Positions 24,509 through 34,241 of a stretch of DNA of 64,000 nucleotides are shown here, one piece after another (within the stretch, counting starts at the first letter, position 1; each line of letters opens with the position of its first letter). Under the pieces are notes generated by a model, which was given only the letters and a program-made list of their open reading frames with translations, did not search any database and was not told the DNA's origin. The position numbers were made by a program, and so were the translations under genes. Source of the DNA: Herbaspirillum seropedicae (GTDB lineage Bacteria > Pseudomonadota > Gammaproteobacteria > Burkholderiales > Burkholderiaceae_D); contig NZ_CP011930.1 in the NCBI RefSeq assembly GCF_001040945.1, forward strand, positions 3,715,021 to 3,779,020. Direction: 5' to 3'.

Positions 24509-25807
24509 ATGAACACACCCTTGCACGCCTATCGCGCCAGCCTGCTGTACTTCACCAACGACCCGGCCTTCGACGAGCACGCGACCCGCTGGCATAGCGA
24601 TGGCCTGCTGCTGGTGCAGGACGGCAAGATCCGCGCCGCTGGCGACTACGCCGAGCTGTCGGCCAGTCTGCCGCCGGAGGCCGTCACCGAAGACCTGCGC
24701 GGCAAGATCCTCTGCCCCGGCTTCATCGACACCCACGTCCACTACCCGCAGACCGACATCATCGGCTCGCCCGCCCCCGGCCTCCTACCCTGGCTGGACA
24801 ACTACACCTTCCCCGCCGAACGCCGCTTCCAGCAGCCTGAGCATGCGGCAGAGGTGGCCGACTTCTTCCTGGCCGAACTGCTGCGCAACGGCACCACCAG
24901 CGCAGCGGTGTATTGCACGGTACACCCGCAATCGGTAGACGCCTTCTTCGCCGCCAGCCATGCCCGCAACCTGCGCATGGTGGCCGGCAAGTGCCTGATG
25001 GATCGCCATGCCCCCGACTTCCTGCGCGACACGGCCGAATCGGGCGTGCGCGAGAGCGAAGCACTGATCGGCCGCTGGCACAACAAGGGGCGCCAGCACT
25101 ATGCGATCACGGTGCGTTTCGCTCCCACCTCCACGCATGAACAGATGAAACTGGCGGGTGAATTGGCCGCACAGTATCCGGATACCTATATCCAGACCCA
25201 TGTGGCCGAGAATACCGATGAAGTGAAGTGGGTCAAGGAGCTGTATCCGGATGCGCGCAGCTATCTGGATGTCTATGACGGCTACGGCCTCATGCGCCAG
25301 CGGGCGCTGTATGCCCACTGCATCTGGCTGGATGACCAGGACCGCGCCCGCATGGCCGCCACGCAATCGGCGGCGACGCTGTGTCCGACCTCCAACCTGT
25401 TCCTGGGCAGCGGCCTGTTCGACTTCGCCCGCGCCGATGCGGCGCGCCTGCCCTTGTCAGTGGCCACCGACGTGGGCGGCGGCACCAGCTTCTCGATGTT
25501 GCAGACCATGAACGAGCTGTACAAGGTGGCGCGCATGGGCGGCACCTATCTGCCGGCCCAGCGCATGTTCTACCTGGCCACGCTGGGCGGCGCCCGCGCC
25601 TTGCAGCTGGAAGGGACCATCGGCAGCTTCACCCCCGGCTGCGACGCCGACTTCATCGTCCTCGATCCCCAGGCCACGCCCTTGCTGGCGCGCCGCAGCG
25701 CCACCACCGAGAACCTGGAAGAACAACTCTTCGCGCTGGCCATCCTGGGGGATGACCGGGCTGTTGCGGCGACCTACTCGGCGGGGGTGCGGGTGCATCA
25801 GCGCTGA
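24509..25807 (+). CDS. guaD: Guanine deaminase
   Basis: Zinc amidohydrolase converting guanine to xanthine, the substrate of XdhAB. The protein is 432 aa. The diagnostic motif PGFIDTHVHYPQTD is seen at about 73-86; further ligands lie in QTHVAEN (about 230), YAHCIWL (about 270) and VATDVGGGTSFS (about 316-327). GAGG stands 8 bp before ATG 24509. This is the last plus-strand gene of the purine cluster; the next gene converges on it 40 bp away. Confidence 0.96.
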   Translation: MNTPLHAYRASLLYFTNDPAFDEHATRWHSDGLLLVQDGKIRAAGDYAELSASLPPEAVTEDLRGKILCPGFIDTHVHYPQTDIIGSPAPGLLPWLDNYTFPAERRFQQPEHAAEVADFFLAELLRNGTTSAAVYCTVHPQSVDAFFAASHARNLRMVAGKCLMDRHAPDFLRDTAESGVRESEALIGRWHNKGRQHYAITVRFAPTSTHEQMKLAGELAAQYPDTYIQTHVAENTDEVKWVKELYPDARSYLDVYDGYGLMRQRALYAHCIWLDDQDRARMAATQSAATLCPTSNLFLGSGLFDFARADAARLPLSVATDVGGGTSFSMLQTMNELYKVARMGGTYLPAQRMFYLATLGGARALQLEGTIGSFTPGCDADFIVLDPQATPLLARRSATTENLEEQLFALAILGDDRAVAATYSAGVRVHQR

Positions 25808-25847
25808 TCGACTACACCCACGCGGCGGCATTACGTTTCTGAGCCGC

Positions 25848-26450
25848 TCAGCGCGGCTGGTACAGATACAGGAAAGCCTCCACCGCCCGCTGTGCCGAGG
25901 CGTCCAGCTGGTCCTCGGCGATGTCGGTGACCACGTTGAGCATGCGCACTTCCATCCATTCGGCCTCCATCAGGCCGCGGTACTGCATGGCGGCCAGCCA
26001 GGGATCGGTGCGGTGCAGCTTGCCCTCCTCCATCTTGGCCTGGAGGAATTCGGCAATGCGCGTCCAGCCGCGCTTGGGGCCGCGCTCGTAGAGCAGCGGG
26101 CCCAGATTGGACTTGCCGGCATAGTAGATGCCGAGCCGCTTGACCGCGACGATCTCCGGCCGGAACACCACCCGCAAATAATGTCGCGCCAGGCGCAATA
26201 AACCGCCTTTCACATCGTCTTCATTGCGCAGGGCCATGAACAGTTCTTCAAACTGACATCCCACCTGCTTGATCATCACCTCCACGAAGATCTCTTCCTT
26301 GGAGTTGAAATAGTTGTACAGCGTGGCCTTGGAGCCGCCGATGCGGGCGGATATCTCCGCCATGGAAGCGGCTTCGAAACCGATTTCGTTGAACACCTCC
26401 GCAGCGATGTCGATCATCGCTTGCCGGCGTTCTTCACTCTTCTTGCGCAT
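25848..26450 (-). CDS. TetR/AcrR-family repressor of the adjacent efflux operon
   Basis: 200-aa repressor: HTH at about 10-55 (EERRQAMIDIAAEVF ... SKATLYNYFNSKEEIF) and a C-terminal ligand domain resembling the AcrR C-terminal type (GPLLYERGPKRGW). ATG 26450 is preceded by AGGAAAA at good distance; the frame is open upstream to 26612, but the extra residues are not family-like. It is divergent from the efflux operon, with a palindrome on the operon promoter between them. Repression relieved by a drug-like ligand is the usual logic for this arrangement. Confidence 0.92.
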   Translation of the reverse strand: MRKKSEERRQAMIDIAAEVFNEIGFEAASMAEISARIGGSKATLYNYFNSKEEIFVEVMIKQVGCQFEELFMALRNEDDVKGGLLRLARHYLRVVFRPEIVAVKRLGIYYAGKSNLGPLLYERGPKRGWTRIAEFLQAKMEEGKLHRTDPWLAAMQYRGLMEAEWMEVRMLNVVTDIAEDQLDASAQRAVEAFLYLYQPR

Positions 26451-26600
26451 GAATTTTCCTGTGATGCGGGCCGCACGAGCGGCCGGTTCCAGATTATAGG
26501 CGGAGTTACCACCCAAAGCCGCCAGATTCACCTCAAATGCAGGCAAAAAACCTGTGTTGCCGCTTTGCCGCATAAAAACGAGCAATTTATCGCAACTGCC

Positions 26601-26630
26601 TTGACTATTCACAAAACCAAATACTATACT
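26601..26630 (+). promoter_or_regulatory. Sigma70-type promoter of the efflux operon
   Basis: TTGACT (26601-26606), 18-bp spacer, TATACT (26625-26630): a near-consensus pair. The ATG of the first efflux gene is 62 bp downstream of the -10. Confidence 0.7.
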
Positions 26631-26631
26631 G

Positions 26632-26643
26632 AACTGTACGGTT
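26632..26643. promoter_or_regulatory. Probable TetR operator
   Basis: AACTGTACGGTT is a 12-bp dyad with one mismatched pair, directly after the -10 hexamer and so over the transcription start. The position suits repression by the divergent TetR protein. Confidence 0.5.
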
Positions 26644-26692
26644 ATATAAGACGACGATCCTGCTTTAGTAGTTCACCTCACACCACGCCATC

Positions 26693-28240
26693 ATGAATAG
26701 CAATTCATCAACCCTCGACCTGCCGATACAGCCGCCCCAGCGCTCCGGCCGCGCCTGGCCGCGCGCGGTATCAGTCTTAGCAGCCGTGCTGGCCGCCACG
26801 CTCATGGCTGGCTGCGCCTCCTTCAGCGACCTCGGCGAGCGCGCCCAGCCCAAGTCCATCGACCGCTACCAGAGCCAGCAAAGCCTGGCCGCCAGCGCGG
26901 TGCAGGCCGCCTGGCCGAGCGACCAATGGTGGCGGGTCTATGGCGACGCCCAGTTGAACGCCCTCATCGATGAAGCCCTGCAAAGCGCGCCCTCCATGGC
27001 GGTGGCCAAGGCGCGTCTGATGAAGGCCGAAGGTGCGGCCCAGCAGCAAGGCGCGGCGCTGTACCCGCAAGTGAGCGCCAACGCCTCGCTGGACCGGATG
27101 AAGCAGTCCTATAACAATGGGGTGCCGCCTGATTTCGTCCCCAAGGACTACAACAATGCCACCCGCGCCACCCTGGACTTCAGCTACGAGATCGACTTCT
27201 GGGGCAAGAACCGCGCAGCGCTGGCCGCCGCCACCTCGGAACTGGAAGCCAGCCGCGCCGACGCCGCCCAGGCCCGCATCACGCTGGCCACCTCGATCGC
27301 CTCGGCCTATGCCGAGCTGGCCCAGCTCTACGCCCAGCGCGATACCAACGAAGCCGCCCTCAAGGTGCGAGTGGAAAGCCTGGACCTGTTCAACCAGCGC
27401 TTCACCAACGGTCTGGAAACGCGCGGCTCGGTCAAGCAGATGGAAGCGCGCCGCGCCATCGCCCAGGCCGACCTGAAAGCCACCGACGAATCCATCGGCC
27501 TGCAACGCAACAAGCTGGCCGCCCTGCTGGGCGCGGGTCCGGATCGGGGACTACAGCTGACGCGCCCGCAGATCGACCTGTCCCGCCCCTTCGCCCTGCC
27601 GGCGCAATTGCCGGTGGAACTGCTGGGCCGGCGCCCCGACATCGTCGCCGCGCGCCTGCGCGCCGAGGCGGCTGGCAAGCAGATCAAGGTGGCGCGCGCG
27701 GCCTTCTATCCCAACGTCAACCTGACGGCCTATTTCGGCTTCCAGTCGCTGGGCATCGACATGCTCACCCGCGCCGGCTCCGATATCGGCAGCATCGGCC
27801 CGGCCATCTCACTGCCGATCTTCAATGGCGGTCGTCTGCGCGGGCAGTTCCGCTCGGCCAGCGCCAGCTATGACGAGGCCGTGGCCAACTATGACCAGGC
27901 CGTCACCCAGGCGCTGCAGGACGTGGCCGACGTCGGCGTGAGCGAAAAAGCCCTGGCCGGACGCCTGGCCGACGTGCAAGCCGCAGCGGACGCCGCCGAA
28001 GAGGCCTACCGCATCGTCAGCAACCGCTACAACGGCGGCCTGGCCACCTACCTCGACGTACTCAATGCGCAGGACACGCTCATCAGCAATCTGCGCCAGC
28101 TTTCCGATCTGCGATCGCGCATGTTCACCCTGGATGTGGCGCTGGTGCGCGCCCTGGGTGGCGGCTACCGCGCCGCCGACGACAGCAGCAGCCAGAACAG
28201 CGCCGACGCGCCCCTCCACGACACGCAAGCAAAAGGTTGA
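26693..28240 (+). CDS. Outer-membrane efflux lipoprotein, OprM/NodT type
   Basis: TolC-like channel of a tripartite pump (515 aa). The signal sequence ends in the lipobox LMAGC, with C41 as lipidation site. Two outer-membrane-efflux repeats follow (about 90-270 and 300-480), with typical words such as FSYEIDFWGKNRAAL and VELLGRRPDIVAARLRAEAA. The next gene starts 6 bp after its stop, so the three efflux genes are co-transcribed. The Shine-Dalgarno sequence is poor. Confidence 0.95.
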   Translation: MNSNSSTLDLPIQPPQRSGRAWPRAVSVLAAVLAATLMAGCASFSDLGERAQPKSIDRYQSQQSLAASAVQAAWPSDQWWRVYGDAQLNALIDEALQSAPSMAVAKARLMKAEGAAQQQGAALYPQVSANASLDRMKQSYNNGVPPDFVPKDYNNATRATLDFSYEIDFWGKNRAALAAATSELEASRADAAQARITLATSIASAYAELAQLYAQRDTNEAALKVRVESLDLFNQRFTNGLETRGSVKQMEARRAIAQADLKATDESIGLQRNKLAALLGAGPDRGLQLTRPQIDLSRPFALPAQLPVELLGRRPDIVAARLRAEAAGKQIKVARAAFYPNVNLTAYFGFQSLGIDMLTRAGSDIGSIGPAISLPIFNGGRLRGQFRSASASYDEAVANYDQAVTQALQDVADVGVSEKALAGRLADVQAAADAAEEAYRIVSNRYNGGLATYLDVLNAQDTLISNLRQLSDLRSRMFTLDVALVRALGGGYRAADDSSSQNSADAPLHDTQAKG

Positions 28241-28245
28241 TCATC

Positions 28246-29481
28246 ATGTCCCATAGCGATTCCCAAGCCGCCCACACCCTGGCCGAAGAAGCCAAGCAAC
28301 GCAATGAAGCCGCCAGCGCCGCGGCGGCCGCGCAAAAGCGCAAGAAGCTCTTTTCTATCTTTGGCGGCGTGGTCGCCATTGCCGCCATCGGCTATGGCGC
28401 TTACTGGTACCTGATCGGCTCGCGCTACGTCGAGACCGACAATGCCTACACCGCCACCGAGATCGCCACCGTCACCCCCGCCATCAATGGCATCGTGGCC
28501 GCCGTCGATGTGGTCGATACCCAGGCCGTCAAGAAGGGCGACGTGCTGGTGCGCATCGATGACGCCGATGCGCGCCTGGCGGTAGACCAGGCCGCTGCCG
28601 ACCTGGATCGTACCGAACGCAAGGTCAAGGGCTTCTTCGCCAACGATGCCGGCCTGGCCGCCCAGGTGCTGGCGCGCGAAGCCGAGCAGAAGCGCGCCAG
28701 CGCCCAGTTGCTGTCGGCCCAGGCCGACCTCAAGCGCGCCGAGATCGATCTGCAGCGCCGCGAAGCGCTGGCCAAGTCGGGCTCGGTCTCGGGCGAAGAA
28801 CTGAGCAACGCCCGCACCGCGCTGTTGACGGCCCAGGCCAACCTGAAGGCGGCCGAAGCGGCAGAAGTGCAATCACGCGCCAACATCAAGGCCACCCAGG
28901 GGGCGCAGAAGGCCAGCACCGTGCTGACCGCCAACACCACCGTGGACGACAACCCGGAAGTGGTGCTGGCGCGCGCCAAGCTGGAACAGGCCAAGCTGGA
29001 CCTGGAACGCACGGTGCTGCGCGCCCCGGTCGATGGCGTCATCGCCCGTCGCCAGGTGCAGGTCGGCCAGCGCGTGCAGAGCGGCGCCACCCTGCTGTCG
29101 GTAGTGCCGCTGCAGCAGATGCACGTGGACGCCAACTTCAAGGAAGGCCAGTTGACCAAGGTGCGCATCGGCCAGCCGGTGACCATGAAGGCAGACCTCT
29201 ATGGCGGTTCAGTGGAATACCACGGCGTGGTGACCGGCCTGTCCGGCGGCACCGGCTCGGCCTTTGCAGTGATCCCGGCGCAGAACGCCACCGGCAACTG
29301 GATCAAGGTGGTCCAGCGCCTGCCGGTGCGCATCTCGCTGGACCCCAAGGAGCTGGCGCAGCGTCCGCTGTCGGTAGGCCTGTCGATGGTGGTGGAGATC
29401 GATACGCGCGGCCAGATCCAGGCCGGTGACGCCCAGCGCAAGAGCGCCCGCAACGACAACGCCCAGGCTGCCGCGCTGTAA
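28246..29481 (+). CDS. Periplasmic adaptor (membrane fusion protein), EmrA/HlyD type
   Basis: 411-aa adaptor linking the MFS pump to the outer-membrane channel. One N-terminal TM segment (about 33-55), a biotinyl-lipoyl-like half motif (VETDNAYTATEIATVTPAINGIV), an Ala/Glu-rich coiled-coil hairpin (about 110-230), and the returning half with APVDGVIARRQVQVGQRV. ATG 28246 is preceded by AAAAGG; a TTG three codons earlier overlaps the previous stop codon. This domain order is that of EmrA rather than AcrA. Confidence 0.94.
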   Translation: MSHSDSQAAHTLAEEAKQRNEAASAAAAAQKRKKLFSIFGGVVAIAAIGYGAYWYLIGSRYVETDNAYTATEIATVTPAINGIVAAVDVVDTQAVKKGDVLVRIDDADARLAVDQAAADLDRTERKVKGFFANDAGLAAQVLAREAEQKRASAQLLSAQADLKRAEIDLQRREALAKSGSVSGEELSNARTALLTAQANLKAAEAAEVQSRANIKATQGAQKASTVLTANTTVDDNPEVVLARAKLEQAKLDLERTVLRAPVDGVIARRQVQVGQRVQSGATLLSVVPLQQMHVDANFKEGQLTKVRIGQPVTMKADLYGGSVEYHGVVTGLSGGTGSAFAVIPAQNATGNWIKVVQRLPVRISLDPKELAQRPLSVGLSMVVEIDTRGQIQAGDAQRKSARNDNAQAAAL

Positions 29482-29514
29482 GCCAGGCCCGCGCCCCATC
29501 AGAAGAGGTTTCCC

Positions 29515-31092
29515 ATGTCATCCACACTGAGCGCAGACGCGGCCGGCGCGCCCGCCCCGGCGCCGCAACCTGCGCCATTCGAAGCGCCCTTGAGCGGCGG
29601 CCAGCTGGTCGGCGCCGGCATCCTGCTGGCGGCGGCCAACTTCATCGCCGTGCTCGATACCACCATCGCCAACGTCTCGGTTTCCACCATTGCCGGGGCG
29701 CTGGGCGCCTCCACCAGCCAGGGCACCTACGTCATCACCTCCTATGCCGTGGCCGAGGCCATCACGGTGCCCTTGACCGGCTGGCTGGCCAACCGCTTTG
29801 GCACGGTGCGCGTGTTCATCCTGTCGATGGTGATGTTCGGGCTGTTCTCGGCGCTGTGCGGCATGGCCAATTCGCTGGGCATGCTGATCGCCTTCCGGGT
29901 CCTGCAAGGCCTGGCCGGCGGCCCCCTGATGCCGCTCTCGCAGACCCTGCTGCTGCGCATCTTCCCCAAGGAAAAAGCGCCCGCCGCCGTGGGCCTGTGG
30001 GCCATGACCACGCTGGTGGCGCCCATTGCCGGGCCGATCCTGGGCGGGGTGCTGTGCGACCAGTACAGCTGGCCCTACATCTTCTGGATCAACGTGCCGG
30101 TGGCGCTGATCTGCGGCTATATCGGCTGGCGCATGCTCAAGCGGTATGAAACCAAGATGTCCAAGCTGCCCATCGACCGGGTCGGCCTGGTGCTGATGGT
30201 GGTCTGGGTGGCCGCCCTGCAACTGATGCTGGACGAAGGCAAGGAAAAGGACTGGTTCGCCTCCACCGAGATCGTGCTGCTGGCGGTGACGGCCGTGGTG
30301 TTCTTCATCGCCTTCCTGATCTGGGAGCTGACCGAGCGCAATCCCATCGTCGACCTACGGGTATTCCGCCATCGCGGCTTCACCGCCAGCGTGACCACCA
30401 TCTGCCTGGCCTTCGGCGCCTTCTTCGGCTCGGTGGTGCTCACGCCCCTCTGGCTGCAGGGCTACATGGGCTATACCGCCACCTGGTCAGGCTGCATCTC
30501 GGCGCTGACCGGCATCCTGGCCGTCATGACAGCACCGATGGTGGCCAAGATGTCCACCACCATCGATGCCCGCAAGCTGGTCTGCATCGGCGTGACCTGG
30601 CTGGGCTTCATCACCTTCCTGCGGGCCTTCAACACGACCGACATGTCCTTCTTCCAGATCGGCTGGCCGCTGTTCCTGCAGGGCATCGGGCTGCCGCTGT
30701 TCTTCGTGCCGCTGACCGGGCTGGCCTTGTCCAGCGTGAACGAAGAAGAAACCGCCTCGGCGGCGGGTCTGATGAGTTTCTGCCGCACCATGGCCGGCGC
30801 CATTGCCACCTCCATCGTCAACACCAGCTGGGAAAACGATGCCACCTACTTCCACGCCGAGTTGTCCGGCCTGGTCGATCGCGGTGGCGATGCCATCCAT
30901 ACCATGATGGCCTCAGGCATGAGCGCCGAACAGGCCACCGCCTCGCTGGCGCAGACAGTACAGAACCAGGCCGTGATGCTGTCCACCAATCACATCTTCA
31001 TGATGGCGGCGGTGTCTTTCTCGCTGGCGGCCCTGGCCGTGTGGCTGGCTCCCAAGCCGACCCGGGTGGCTGACACCTCGGCGGCGCACTGA
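29515..31092 (+). CDS. DHA2-family MFS drug exporter, EmrB/QacA type
   Basis: 525-aa proton-driven multidrug exporter with about 14 membrane segments. Signatures of the DHA2 family: NFIAVLDTTIANVSVSTIAG in TM1 (motif D1), GWLANRFGTVRVF (motif A), RVLQGLAGGPLMPLSQ (motif B) and GPILGGVLCDQYSWPYIFWINVP (motif C). GAAGAGG lies before the ATG. It ends the operon before a very strong terminator. Likely substrates are hydrophobic drugs or phenolics; this is not decidable from sequence. Confidence 0.95.
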   Translation: MSSTLSADAAGAPAPAPQPAPFEAPLSGGQLVGAGILLAAANFIAVLDTTIANVSVSTIAGALGASTSQGTYVITSYAVAEAITVPLTGWLANRFGTVRVFILSMVMFGLFSALCGMANSLGMLIAFRVLQGLAGGPLMPLSQTLLLRIFPKEKAPAAVGLWAMTTLVAPIAGPILGGVLCDQYSWPYIFWINVPVALICGYIGWRMLKRYETKMSKLPIDRVGLVLMVVWVAALQLMLDEGKEKDWFASTEIVLLAVTAVVFFIAFLIWELTERNPIVDLRVFRHRGFTASVTTICLAFGAFFGSVVLTPLWLQGYMGYTATWSGCISALTGILAVMTAPMVAKMSTTIDARKLVCIGVTWLGFITFLRAFNTTDMSFFQIGWPLFLQGIGLPLFFVPLTGLALSSVNEEETASAAGLMSFCRTMAGAIATSIVNTSWENDATYFHAELSGLVDRGGDAIHTMMASGMSAEQATASLAQTVQNQAVMLSTNHIFMMAAVSFSLAALAVWLAPKPTRVADTSAAH

Positions 31093-31145
31093 ACCAGGCT
31101 GGCCCTTACCGCTCCCCTACAGTCCGTCCTCCCCTGCGGACTGGG

Positions 31146-31180
31146 CAGGCGACCGCTCCCGTGGTCGCCTGTTTTTTTTT
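31146..31180 (+). terminator. Strong rho-independent terminator of the efflux operon
   Basis: Perfect 9-bp stem CAGGCGACC / GGTCGCCTG with an 8-nt loop and nine T residues. Confidence 0.95.
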
Positions 31181-31296
31181 GCCTGCCAAGCGCAGCGCCA
31201 CGTTGTCAGCCTGTGCTGGCCGGCACTGGCAAACTGCATCGGCGAAAAAGATCAGTAGATCCTTCAATCGAATTCGACCCGCAGCCAGTGCCAGGC

Positions 31297-31326
31297 TTGG
31301 CTGCACCCGCCCAATGCGCGTACAAT
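31297..31326 (+). promoter_or_regulatory. Candidate promoter upstream of mutS
   Basis: TTGGCT (31297-31302), 18-bp spacer, TACAAT (31321-31326). The expected start point (about 31332) lies only a few bases before a terminator-like palindrome. Confidence 0.55.
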
Positions 31327-31338
31327 CCTCGCTCGAGC

Positions 31339-31362
31339 ATGCGGACCACGGTCCGCATTTTT
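31339..31362 (+). promoter_or_regulatory. Promoter-proximal palindrome / terminator-like hairpin before mutS
   Basis: ATGCGGAC-CACG-GTCCGCAT followed by TTTT. As RNA it would form an 8-bp hairpin with a U-tail very near the 5' end; as DNA it is a 20-bp dyad that a repressor could bind. Either reading places control between the promoter and mutS. Confidence 0.55.
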
Positions 31363-31516
31363 GATTTATGGCGCCCCGCCCGCCGGGACGCCAGCAGACT
31401 TCCCGCCGCCCGCCAGGGCCGGGACGCGGATCGATGATCCGCCCTCCGGACCAGCACGCGCGGCCTCGCATCCCCGAACTTGCAAGACGCGATCCACGCA
31501 TCGCCATGAGTGACCA

Positions 31517-34201
31517 ATGACCAAAGACCTCGCCGCCCATACTCCGATGATGCAGCAGTATCTACGCATCAAAGCGGACCACCCCAACACGCTGGTGTTC
31601 TACCGCATGGGCGATTTCTATGAACTGTTCTTCGAAGACGCCGAGAAGGCCTCACGCCTGATGGGCGTCACGCTCACCCAGCGTGGTTCCTCCAACGGCA
31701 CTCCCATCAAGATGGCTGGCGTGCCCTTCCACTCGGTGGAGCAATACCTGGCGCGCCTGATCAAGCTGGGCGAATCGGTGGCCATCTGCGAGCAGATCGG
31801 TGACCCGGCCACCAGCAAGGGGCCGGTGGAGCGCAAGGTGGTGCGGGTGGTCACGCCGGGCACGCTGACCGATTCCGACCTGCTGCCGGAAAAGGCCGAA
31901 CGCTGCCTGCTGGCCATGCAACTGGTGCCGTCGAAGTCGCGCAAGCAGATGCAGGTGGGGCTGTCCTGGCTGTCCATGGCTAGCGGTGCGCTGAAGATGA
32001 TGGAATTCACGGTCGAGGCTGCGCTGCTGGATGGCCGCGTGAAGCAGGAACTGGAGCGCATCTCGGCTGCCGAAGTGCTGGTGGCCGACGGCCAGCTGGA
32101 ATGGTGCGAACCGCTTTTGCCCAACCGCGCCGTGACCGTGCCGGACTGGCATTTCGACCAGCCCAGCAGTGAAAAGGCCCTGCTCGACCAACTGGGCGTG
32201 GCCACCCTGCACGGCTTTGGCGCCGACGGCCTGGGACCGGCCATCTGTGCAGCCGGCGCCCTGCTGCGCTACGCGCAATCGACCCAGGGACGTGGCCTGC
32301 AGCACGTGCGCACCCTGACGGTCGAATCCGAGAACGAATTCATCGGCCTGGATGCCGCCACCCGCCGCAACCTCGAGCTGACCGAGACCATCCGCTCGCA
32401 GGACGCCAACGCGCTGGCCCCCACCCTCTTCTCCACACTGGACCATTGCCGCACCGCCATGGGCTCGCGCCTGCTGCGCCACTGGCTGCACCATGCGCTG
32501 CGCGACCAGCAGGTGGCGCGCGCCCGTCATGCCGCCATCAACGCCCTGATGCGCACCGACGCCTGCTCGGGCCTGTCGGCCACGCTGGCGGCGGTGCCCG
32601 ATATCGAACGCATCACCACCCGCATCGCCCTGCTGTCGGCGCGTCCGCGCGACCTGGCGGGCCTGCGCGCCGGCCTGCAGCAACTGGGCTCGCTGCGCGC
32701 CTACGTGGAGATGTGCGGGCGCGACGCCGACGCATCACTGCTGACGCAGCTGCACGAGGACCTGGCCACACCCGTGGAATGCCTGGACCTGCTGGAACGC
32801 GCCATCATGCTGGAACCGGCGGCGATGGTGCGCGACGGCGGCGTGATCGCACGCGGCTTCGATGCCGAGCTCGACGAACTGCGCGGCCTGTCCGAGAACG
32901 CCGGCCAGTACCTGCTGGACCTGGAAGCGCGCGAACGCGAACGCACCGGCATCGCCAACCTGCGGGTGGAATACAACAAGGTGCATGGCTTCTATATCGA
33001 GGTCACGCACGGCCAGACCGACAAGGTGCCGGAAGATTACCGCCGCCGCCAGACCCTCAAGAATGCCGAGCGCTACATCATCCCCGAGCTCAAGGCCTTC
33101 GAGGACAAGGCGCTGTCGGCCCAGGAGCGCTCGCTGTCGCGCGAGAAGTTCCTCTACGAACAGCTGCTGGGCGACATGGGCGCGCACATTGTGCGCCTGC
33201 AGGCCATCGCCCATGCACTGGCCCAGCTCGACACCCTGGTGGCGCTGGCCGACCATGCCGTGCGCAACAACTGGTGCGCGCCGCAACTGGTCGATGAGCC
33301 CTGCATCCAGATCGAACAGGGCCGCCACCCGGTGGTGGAAAACCAGATCGAGCGTTTCATCGCCAACGATTGCCAGCTGGCCGCCGAGCGCCGCCTGTTG
33401 CTCATCACCGGCCCCAACATGGGGGGTAAATCGACCTTCATGCGGCAGGTGGCGCTGATCACGCTGCTAGCCTATGTGGGCAGCTTCGTGCCGGCCACCA
33501 GCGCCGTGATCGGGCCGGTGGACCGCATCTTCACCCGGATCGGCGCGGCCGACGACCTGGCCGGCGGGCGGTCGACCTTCATGGTGGAAATGACCGAATC
33601 GGCCGCCATCCTCAACAATGCCACCGAACATTCGCTGGTGCTCATGGATGAGGTCGGGCGCGGCACTTCCACCTTCGACGGGCTGGCCCTGGCCTGGGCC
33701 ATTGCCAAGCATCTGATCGACGTCACGCGCAGCTTCACGCTCTTTGCCACCCACTACTTCGAACTGACGCAGTTGCCCGAGATCCATCCGACGGCGGCCA
33801 ACGTGCATCTCTCGGCAGTGGAACACAAGGACAGCATCGTCTTCCTGCACGCGGTACAGAGCGGCCCGGCCTCGCAGAGCTATGGCCTGCAGGTGGCGCA
33901 GCTGGCGGGCGTACCGGCGCAGGTCATCCGCGCCGCGCGCAAGCATCTCTCGGCGCTGGAAAGCCAGTCCATGCAGGCCACGCCGCAGTTCGACCTGTTC
34001 AGCGCCCCGGCATTCGCCACACCCGGGACACAGGATGAGCCGGACCCAGCCGATGAACGCAGTGAGTCCGATGCGGTCGAACCCGATCCGCTGGCGCAGG
34101 CGCTGCTGCAGACGCTGGCGCAGATCGACCCCGATGCGCTTACACCGCGCCAGGCGCTGGAGGCCTTGTATCAGCTGAAGGCCTTGCAAGCGCCGCAGTG
34201 A
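31517..34201 (+). CDS. mutS: DNA mismatch repair ATPase MutS
   Basis: Mismatch-recognition protein (894 aa, full length). The N-terminal mismatch-binding domain has MGDFYELF, with the Phe-x-Glu wedge at about F34/E36. Connector, lever and clamp domains follow. The C-terminal ABC-type ATPase shows Walker [10 protein letters not shown] (about 633-641), signature STFMVEMTE, Walker [14 protein letters not shown] and the H-loop ATHYFEL. ATG 31517 has only a weak upstream GAGTGA. An unknown exported-protein gene follows after 40 bp and may be co-transcribed. Confidence 0.98.
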   Translation: MTKDLAAHTPMMQQYLRIKADHPNTLVFYRMGDFYELFFEDAEKASRLMGVTLTQRGSSNGTPIKMAGVPFHSVEQYLARLIKLGESVAICEQIGDPATSKGPVERKVVRVVTPGTLTDSDLLPEKAERCLLAMQLVPSKSRKQMQVGLSWLSMASGALKMMEFTVEAALLDGRVKQELERISAAEVLVADGQLEWCEPLLPNRAVTVPDWHFDQPSSEKALLDQLGVATLHGFGADGLGPAICAAGALLRYAQSTQGRGLQHVRTLTVESENEFIGLDAATRRNLELTETIRSQDANALAPTLFSTLDHCRTAMGSRLLRHWLHHALRDQQVARARHAAINALMRTDACSGLSATLAAVPDIERITTRIALLSARPRDLAGLRAGLQQLGSLRAYVEMCGRDADASLLTQLHEDLATPVECLDLLERAIMLEPAAMVRDGGVIARGFDAELDELRGLSENAGQYLLDLEARERERTGIANLRVEYNKVHGFYIEVTHGQTDKVPEDYRRRQTLKNAERYIIPELKAFEDKALSAQERSLSREKFLYEQLLGDMGAHIVRLQAIAHALAQLDTLVALADHAVRNNWCAPQLVDEPCIQIEQGRHPVVENQIERFIANDCQLAAERRLLLITGPNMGGKSTFMRQVALITLLAYVGSFVPATSAVIGPVDRIFTRIGAADDLAGGRSTFMVEMTESAAILNNATEHSLVLMDEVGRGTSTFDGLALAWAIAKHLIDVTRSFTLFATHYFELTQLPEIHPTAANVHLSAVEHKDSIVFLHAVQSGPASQSYGLQVAQLAGVPAQVIRAARKHLSALESQSMQATPQFDLFSAPAFATPGTQDEPDPADERSESDAVEPDPLAQALLQTLAQIDPDALTPRQALEALYQLKALQAPQ

Positions 34202-34241
34202 AGCGCAAGCCGCCGGCCCGACTCTTTCCCAGGAAACACGC

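Larger units (their letters stand above)
31093..31516. other. Intergenic region between the efflux operon and mutS
   Basis: 424 bp: the efflux-operon terminator, then unremarkable DNA, then a promoter-like pair and a perfect dyad about 150-220 bp before mutS. No gene is supported. Confidence 0.6.
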
